Shown: positions 58,218 through 64,000 of the stretch, one piece after another
How positions within the stretch are numbered: the first letter of the stretch is position 1
Layout: every line of letters starts with the position of its first letter
Assembly: GCA_963920765.1 (NCBI GenBank)
Contig: OY987245.1
Location: 22,708,727 to 22,772,726 of the forward strand
DNA: 64,000 bases
Direction of reading: 5' to 3'
DNA from: Ulota crispa
Taxonomy: Eukaryota; Streptophyta; Bryopsida; Orthotrichales; Orthotrichaceae
Translations under genes and position numbers: made by a program
Notes under the pieces: generated by a model
Told to the model about the DNA's origin: nothing
The model's database searches: none
What the model saw: only the letters and a program-made list of their open reading frames with translations

Positions 58218-58475
58218 AGCACCATATTTGTTAAATTGGGAAAAACGGAGGTATTATTTTGTACTCCACCTTAAACCCAACAAGTTACCTTAAACCAGAT
58301 TCAAAGGTATCAGATTCAATCTGAGCCACAAAGATTTTTTCCCTCGCAAATTCCTCCTTTCAATGAAGGCATGTGTACCAAAAAAAGCGTTGCAAGCTCA
58401 GTTTGAGGTGATCACCTCAAACTTTTAGAAGTCTCAAAATGTATTATTTTTCCCAATTTAACAAAAGCAGTGGTT
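58218..58475. mobile_element. 4-bp-TSD element, copy e (258 bp)
   Basis: Ends AGCACCATATTTGTTAAATT and, inverted, AACCACTGCTTTTGTTAAATT begin alike; TATT at 58214-58217 and 58476-58479. The interior closely matches copy a at 6811 (for example TTGTACTCCA, CTTAAACC, AGATTCAAAGGTAT, TTTTTTCCCTC). A further partial end (ATTTGTTAATTTGGGAAAA) occurs near 58582. Confidence 0.82.
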
Positions 58476-58838
58476 TATTGTACTTATGTGGAATTTTTTT
58501 GGAGGCAAATTCTTGTGGTCCCAACCCAACAAAGTACTCCCACACCATTTCTCTAATCAAATCTTCACCTTGAACATGATATTTGTTAATTTGGGAAAAT
58601 GTATTTTCCAACAAAAATTTTAGGAATTGAACTTTTGCATTTGTGAGAATATTTTGGTTATTTGAAGTGAGTTAATTGGTAGTTCCTTCAAGATATTTCA
58701 TCATTGATGTAAGGTCTTGAATCAATCATCTTAAAATTCACTCCTAAATCATTAAAAATCTCTTAAAACCATAAAATCCAAAAGTCCCAAAATTGCATTG
58801 AGATCCCTTCCCCCGTGCCATTTCAAAATCCACCTCTA

Positions 58839-59152
58839 AGGTAGGAACACCCATAAGCATTACTGTCTCCATAACCGTCACTTTTGAAATCTTGAAAAAT
58901 TTGTGGAAATGAATAGATGTAATTACAAGAATGTATAGCATGTGAACATGAAATCTTGAAAGTTGTTATGGGTACAATGGCAATTTACTCTTTAAAAATT
59001 CACAACTTGTTTTCACAGTATCCAAATAATACATTCAAAAGTGCAAACTCAATATTTTTCTGTACCTAATAGGATCCTATAATTTACTAGCTGTTTATTA
59101 ATACTCATCCTGTTCAAAACCCTTAGTTTGACGCTTATGGGTGCTCCTACTT
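58839..59152. mobile_element. TA-TSD element (AGGTAGG family), copy c (314 bp)
   Basis: TA at 58837-58838 and 59153-59154; ends AGGTAGGAACACCCATAAGC and, inverted, AAGTAGGAGCACCCATAAGC. Homologue of 38353-38667 in opposite orientation. Confidence 0.85.
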
Positions 59153-59422
59153 TAATTATGTAGAAGACCTCTTGAACTTTGTAGCTTGCTTTTCTCAAAG
59201 CGTTAGAAGGGATTTCAAACACGTTCAACACGACCCCATTTGCACTAAAGCTAGAACCTACAACCTTGGAACCACAACATGAAATATCAAAAAAATTCAT
59301 ATCAAACACTAACACATGGCCAGGTACATACCATGGTAGATTGCACATGTTCTGCCGTGCGAGCTCCTCCCGGCGCTGTTTTGGAATACAGTACTAAGAT
59401 TTTCTGGCAAACTTTTGATTAA

Positions 59423-59668
59423 CGCCAGAGCGCCCCAGGGGGCAATTATATCGCGTCGATCTGGTTTTTGAAAAATGTCCACGTTTGACTCTTATTCTCT
59501 TCTTAATGGTACAGTCAAAGGACTTGTACTTTTTCATGTATTTTCAAGCATGTGTTTACTACCACTCAAAAAAAATTCAAGCTATTTGACTATACTTAGG
59601 TAATAGTTTTATTGGAGTAAGTACAAAAAGGTGTGGATTTGAGTGAATATGGCTTGGGCGCTTAGGGG
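59423..59668. mobile_element. TTAA element, family T3, copy b (246 bp)
   Basis: TTAA at 59419-59422 and TTTA at 59669-59672; ends CGCCAGAGCGCCCCAGG and, inverted, CCCCTAAGCGCCCAAGCC. Absent from block A left copy near 34735, whose flanks (TCTGGCAAACTTTTGA; TGTTTTGTTG) continue across the site, though the empty target no longer reads TTAA. Confidence 0.82.
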
Positions 59669-59921
59669 TTTAGCTTATATAATGTTTTGTTGAGAAGTCC
59701 AAATATCAAATGTACAGTTTTCAAAAAGATGTATATATGCAACTTATGGCAAAGTTCTAAAGTAACTGATTATATGTTTGGGAAGAACATGTTCTATACA
59801 GATGAGTACAAATATGTTTGTTTAATTGCATGAGAATTTCAGATTTTCACACACCTCCTTTGAAACTTTTGGATTTAATAGTGGGCGTCACAATTGGAAC
59901 TTCTACCAAAGAATAGAACTA

Positions 59922-60300
59922 AGGTAGCAGCATCCATAAGCGTTGCGTCCCCATACCCGTCACGTGACAGTGACAGGGCCAACCAATAAAAAAACAAATG
60001 GTTGTGGGTGATTGAGTGATGGTTATGGGTGATGAAATGATGGTTGTGGGTGACTAGCATGAGGTTTTGAGTACCCATCTCACTATTTAAGAACCAAAAA
60101 GCCTTGTGATTAGCATCTCTTACACATGGTTCCTACAATTTTAGTGATTTTGGACTTTGAAAAATCTTTGTGAACGAATGCTTGCAGTCGGAACCTTAAA
60201 ATTGATGCCAATATTTTTGATTTCCATTTTTTTTCAAAATTAATCAATCATTTTACCTACTCCAAAACCCTTATTTCCACGCTTATGGGTGCGCCTACGT
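59922..60300. mobile_element. TA-TSD element (AGGTAGG family), copy d (379 bp)
   Basis: TA at 59920-59921 and 60301-60302; ends AGGTAGCAGCATCCATAAGCG and, inverted, a form of AGGCGCACCCATAAGCG. The empty site in block A left copy is AGAATAGAAC then TGTTGGATGG at 34971-34990. Contains the TTAA site (60087-60090) into which T4 inserted in copy a. Includes short repeats of an ACCCA(C/T)AACCATCA type. Confidence 0.87.
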
Positions 60301-60466
60301 TATTGGATGATACATGTTTCACTTGTAAAACAAAATCAAGAAAGAACTTTGATACCCCAGTTTCAGCGACATGCAAGTTTGTCAGGAGAGGCTCAACAAG
60401 ATTCTCAAAATCCAATTCCTCCGTTTAGATTTCAGAAAATCCAAAAGATGAAATATTTGTTGACTT

Positions 60467-61009
60467 GGTCCTTGGATTTTAGTGAGATTCGAGATGTGGA
60501 ATGTAGTGTGAAATATTTCTCAACACATGGATTTAGATTAAATCTAAGCTGCCGATTGGTATCATCAATTGGTAATGCAATATTTCTTAGTCGACATGCT
60601 TTATTTGACAAAATAAAACATCAAGTGTCCTTTAAAAATTTGTTGGAGTTTAGGATTCAATCTAAGCTTCATTGCAGATGTTCACCAATACCATTGAATA
60701 TGTGCAACAAATATGCATCAAACTACAATTCTCAAGAAATACTATAATTTGATTGAAATTCAAGATACATATTTTAAATCAGAGAGTCACTCACTTTGTA
60801 ATCCAGAGTATGTAAACTTTTGTTGACTTAAATTTAGGGAATTTTTTTATCAATAATTTGTGATCCTATTAGATGGGCATAAAAATAGAGATTAGTTATT
60901 AAAACAAAGTCCGCTTGAGTAATAGCCAAAAAATAAATAAACACATGAATAGAAAATCAAACTTTTATATTATGAAGTAGTATGCAATACAAGGTACACA
61001 ATAACATAA
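60467..61009 (+). repeat. Duplicated block C, right copy
   Basis: Inverted, diverged homologue of 39478-40960 without the T1 element; the TTAA at 60774-60777 is the empty target. A 152-codon open frame at 60289-60747 crosses the block A/C junction and looks fortuitous. Confidence 0.85.
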
Positions 61010-61129
61010 GAGAACTTTCACACCAAGGAAAGAGAACCGGCCCCGGCCCGGCCCGGACCAACAAACGTTACCCAAGCCACGGAATGAGCTTCGGCAAGAC
61101 CAGACCTAATTTCAACCCGATGGAGCAAG

Positions 61130-61139
61130 TTTAGGGTTT
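61130..61139 (+). promoter_or_regulatory. Telo-box of RPL21 copy 2
   Basis: TTTAGGGTTT, the inverse form of AAACCCTAAA, at the same distance from the start codon as in copy 1. Confidence 0.7.
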
Positions 61140-61224
61140 AAGATGCAAGCGCTGCACACGACGCCCTTTCTCTTTTTCTCTCGTTTCTGCGTGTGTGCAG
61201 AGATCGCATCACCAAGCAGCAGCG

Positions 61225-62368
61225 ATGCCGGCTGGTCATGGGCTCCGTTCCCGCACGAGGGACCTGTTCTCCAGGCCCTTCAGGCACAAAGGTTACATCC
61301 CCTTGACGGTCTACCTGCGAACCTTCAAGATTGGCGACTATGTGGACATCAAGGTGAACGGAGCTATCCACAAGGGCATGCCGCACAAGTTCTACCACGG
61401 ACGCACAGGCATCGTCTGGAACGTCACCAAGCGCGCTGTCGGTGTCGTGATGAACAAGCAGGTACGCACGCTGCTCTCTTTCGCTCCCTTTCACTCATCC
61501 CTTTGCTCGGCCTTCCGGGATTGGGGTTCCGTCACGCTATTACAGCGCTTGCAAGTGCTGCTTAATATCGCTTCAAAGCGAAAAAAAGCGTCTAGGGTTT
61601 CAGCCGTTGCCATCTCTGCTAATCGTCAACTGGTGAATGAACTTTGTGATAATTAGCAGCTTGGTGCCTTGTTTGCACTCTACCTTTTATCCTCTTCACC
61701 GAAAGTGGCATCTGCCTTTTCCTCTAGGGGTTTGAAGTTCCATTATATTACTTGCTTCGCGACCTAGGGTTTCCTTACTTGAACACAGCTCTGGAGCCTC
61801 TGAATGGAGGCGCTTAAGCCTTGTATTCAAGCATCTTCTGGAATTTTTGCATGGTTTTGTCTGTACTTTGTAATGAGTCTGATATGCTTTTCACTTAATA
61901 ATACTCATGTAGCTCTCTTTGAACAACTATACACGCACTTCTAACATTTATGTTTGGATGGAAAGGGGCTTTTTTTTTCCTATGGATTTGTTCGTTTATT
62001 TGTTTGTTGCTTATCTTTTACGTAAGGTTGTGTTTTCGCTTGTATGTCATGTGTATTTGTGGCGGTAGTCAAGGATAAACCTGTAATTTGTTTTGGTTTG
62101 ATTGGTGCAGGTGGGAAACAGGATCATTCAGAAGCGACTTCATGTGCGCATTGAGCATGTGCAGCCTTCACGTTGCCGGGAGGAGTTCCTGGAGCGGCGC
62201 AAGAGCAATGACATCAAGAAGGCCGAGGCTAAAGCGAGAGGGGAGACTGTGGACCTCAAGCGCCAACCTGCCGGTCCCAGAGCTGGATTTGTCCTTGATT
62301 CCTCCACCCTAGAGACTGTCACTCCCATTCCCTACGATGTCGTCAATGACCTCAAAGGAGGATACTAA
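61225..62368 (+). CDS. RPL21: 60S ribosomal protein L21 (eL21), copy 2
   Basis: Exons 61225-61461 and 62111-62368 with a 649-bp intron. The 164-residue product is identical to copy 1, and the intron is the same length and sequence as far as I compared. Start chosen at MPAGHG, the conserved eL21 N-terminus; an upstream ATG at 61143 is out of frame. The leader is pyrimidine-rich (CCCTTTCTCTTTTTCTCTCG), typical of ribosomal protein genes. Both copies have intact frames and promoters and may both be expressed. Confidence 0.97.
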
Positions 62369-62880
62369 GTTGTGTCTCTTGGGTGGACTGTGCACAAACC
62401 TGATTGTATCTTTGCTTCTTGAATGCAAGGTTTGGGACCACATCGAAATTTTCTCCATTTTTTCCATGTGAATTTCTATGGATTGTGGTTGTCAGAAGGA
62501 GTGATTGTCTCATCCTTTGCATTATAAATGTGTTGAGGGCGTTTTGACGGTTTGCAGATTTGGTCAGTATAGTCACTTGATTCTTGCACTTCTCAACATG
62601 TGTGTTAGCAGTGTTTCAGTGGGTTATCAACTCTACGCTGTTGAGCTTGTAGCGTTGTTTTCCTTTGAAGACAAAAACAAATGAGGTGCCGTACTGGCAT
62701 AGCTTGATTCGGATAAATGTGCAGATCATGCCGGTACCTGAAATTGGTTGAGGCCATTGAATCGTTTTTTAGTCCTAGGGAGATCTAAAGATATTGCAGA
62801 AGTTGAGAGCCATATGTGGTACGTCGAATGCGTTACTCTCCCAGATGTGAGTTTTCGTGAACCTTTCCTAACAGGAAGGT

Positions 62881-64000
62881 TAAATTTGAGGCTATGAGAT
62901 GCAATGTCTAATTTGAATAGGAAATATGCGCCTTTTCTCAACTCAACTTTCCACCACTGTGTTAGAGAAATCATGTAACTGAATTTATGTGATGGATTGA
63001 TTGATTTCACTCCAGTTGCTAACAGACATCACACACTTTTTCTCCCCTCTGTCCGGCAGCGGTTTTTGGGCCGGAGAGAACTGACCCCCTCGTTCCTTTT
63101 GCCTGATGAACGGGGTCTCGGGACTCTGTCCACTACACACATCCATGTTTTTTGTGCCTGGGTGGGAAAGCTCTGTAATTCTTCGAGTAAAAGTAATAAT
63201 TTGGCTCTTGTTTTGGCGTTGTTCAATTGTATCCTCCTCAGGGGAATTGGACTATGGTGAGGTAGGAGGCTCATGAATTGATCTTCTAAGGGCTGAAACT
63301 GAATTTTGGGGAGGTGTAACTTCTTGAATTTTCAGTAAATTTTCCTTGAAAGACAAGAACTGACATGTAACCCAAGTTATTCCATATTTTTTTGGAGCTA
63401 TAAGATTTTGAAGCGGAAGTGGCATAGGGCTCTAAAACAGCCCACCTGAAATGTACATAATTTGTAGACCTATGAAAAATAGCATGTACAAGAGGAGTAC
63501 ATTTCAGAGGGTGGACGGTTTTAGAGCCTGGACAGTTTATGAGCCTCCCGCTTAGTCTGCTCAAAAAGCGACCTGTAGTGGTCTTCTTGGAATGGATCTC
63601 TTGAAGTTATAAAGAGAGGGGAATTATCAAAATTAATTGTGACAAACGGCCATATTTCAAGCCCAGTCTTGACATCTTGAAAATATCATAAATAGGTCTA
63701 AGTGAACACTCCAAGAAATATTTGTTCTTAAAAACTTCTTCTCCATGGCATCTCTCCCACCTAAGCAAATCTTCTCTTTATATATTGCAAATTCAGGAAC
63801 GGAAGTTGAATGTAGGTTTTCGTAATCACACTTGGGTCCAAACTCTGAAGGATTCCATTGAACATTTTAACCCATTTCAGTAGTCATTTCAACAAACTGA
63901 AATTTTCAATGTAAAGGATATATAGCTCAACCTTCAAACTGATTTTATGACATACCTCAAAAACAAAACCTGGAAACCCTGTTTCGCAAACCCTTGAAAC
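62881..64000. other. Diverged outer block B, then unassigned sequence
   Basis: 62881-63075 is a diverged inverse of 35660-35843. From 63076 to the window end I see no gene; short frames (63029-63274, 63286-63564, both minus) have no recognised domain. Confidence 0.45.

Larger units (their letters stand above)
59375..60466 (+). repeat. Duplicated block A, right copy
   Basis: Direct-oriented homologue of 34697-35147, expanded by a T3 element (59423-59668) and a TA element (59922-60300). Homology ends near 60466 (TTGTTGACTTGGTC against TTGTTGACTTAGTC), where block C begins in inverted orientation. Confidence 0.85.
61010..62880 (+). repeat. Nearly identical RPL21 block, right copy
   Basis: Inverse of 35844-37714 (see there). 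At 61010 the match changes abruptly from near identity to the diverged block C; at 62880 it changes to diverged homology of the 35660-35843 stretch. Confidence 0.93.

Noticed and set aside
60289-60747. 152-codon plus-strand frame
   Set aside because: It crosses the end of a TA element and the junction of duplicated blocks A and C; no domain and no conserved counterpart at 34.7-41 kb.
1-64000. Retroelements
   Set aside because: I looked for reverse transcriptase, integrase and long direct terminal repeats and found none I could support.

Overview
The window is nuclear DNA of a land plant. It has spliced genes with GT-AG introns, a plastid-targeted NhaD-type antiporter, telo-boxes (AAACCCTAAA) upstream of ribosomal protein L21, and plant-type transposons (a CACTA relic with TNP2 and DUF4216 parts). 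The long AT-rich intergenic DNA, the many small terminal-inverted-repeat (TIR) elements, the intronless cytosolic HSP70 and the unusual kinase lean towards a seedless lineage such as a moss, liverwort or lycophyte. That placement is inference; no species is identified.

Host genes: (1) NHD1-like plastid Na+/H+ antiporter, minus strand, ten exons, 15871 down to 9122; (2) intronless cytosolic HSP70, minus strand, 31556-29598; (3) divergent to it, a secreted protein resembling the uncharacterised Arabidopsis At4g14100 family, plus strand, exons between 32380 and 34482; (4) and (5) two copies of RPL21 in opposite orientation (minus 37499-36356, plus 61225-62368), identical in protein, intron and near flanks; (6) a protein kinase with a helical N-terminal region, plus strand, 48410 to about 50254, whose reading frame ends inside a transposon. 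Between 16.3 and 29.6 kb, 41 and 47 kb, and 55.6 and 59.4 kb I see almost only transposon remains and AT-rich DNA.

The main discovery is the transposon landscape. Eleven elements have TIRs beginning CCC and are flanked, or nearly so, by TTAA. They fall into five TIR families (called T1 to T5 here). The largest, T5 (51444-55568, 4.1 kb), carries on its minus strand a decayed reading frame with piggyBac-transposase signatures (GYTMSFQNFFT preceded by a GIRILC...CYDLQILLG segment). Two of these insertions have clean empty-site paralogues inside this same window, a third has an approximate one. Other families each have consistent target-site duplications (TSDs): a 4-bp-TSD family with AACACC/AACGC ends (five copies), a TA-TSD family with AGGTAGG ends (four copies), CACTA mini-elements with 3-bp TSDs (three copies), Mutator-like elements with 9-bp TSDs, and a Harbinger-like element holding a 26-bp minisatellite.

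The second large structure is a duplication between 34.7-41.0 kb and 59.4-63.1 kb. Left order is A-B-C; right order is A then C and B inverted. The RPL21 block (B) is nearly identical over about 1.87 kb (x maps to 98724-x with no indel; one mismatch noticed), while sequence on both sides of it is clearly diverged. That points to recent gene conversion between inverted arms of an older duplication.
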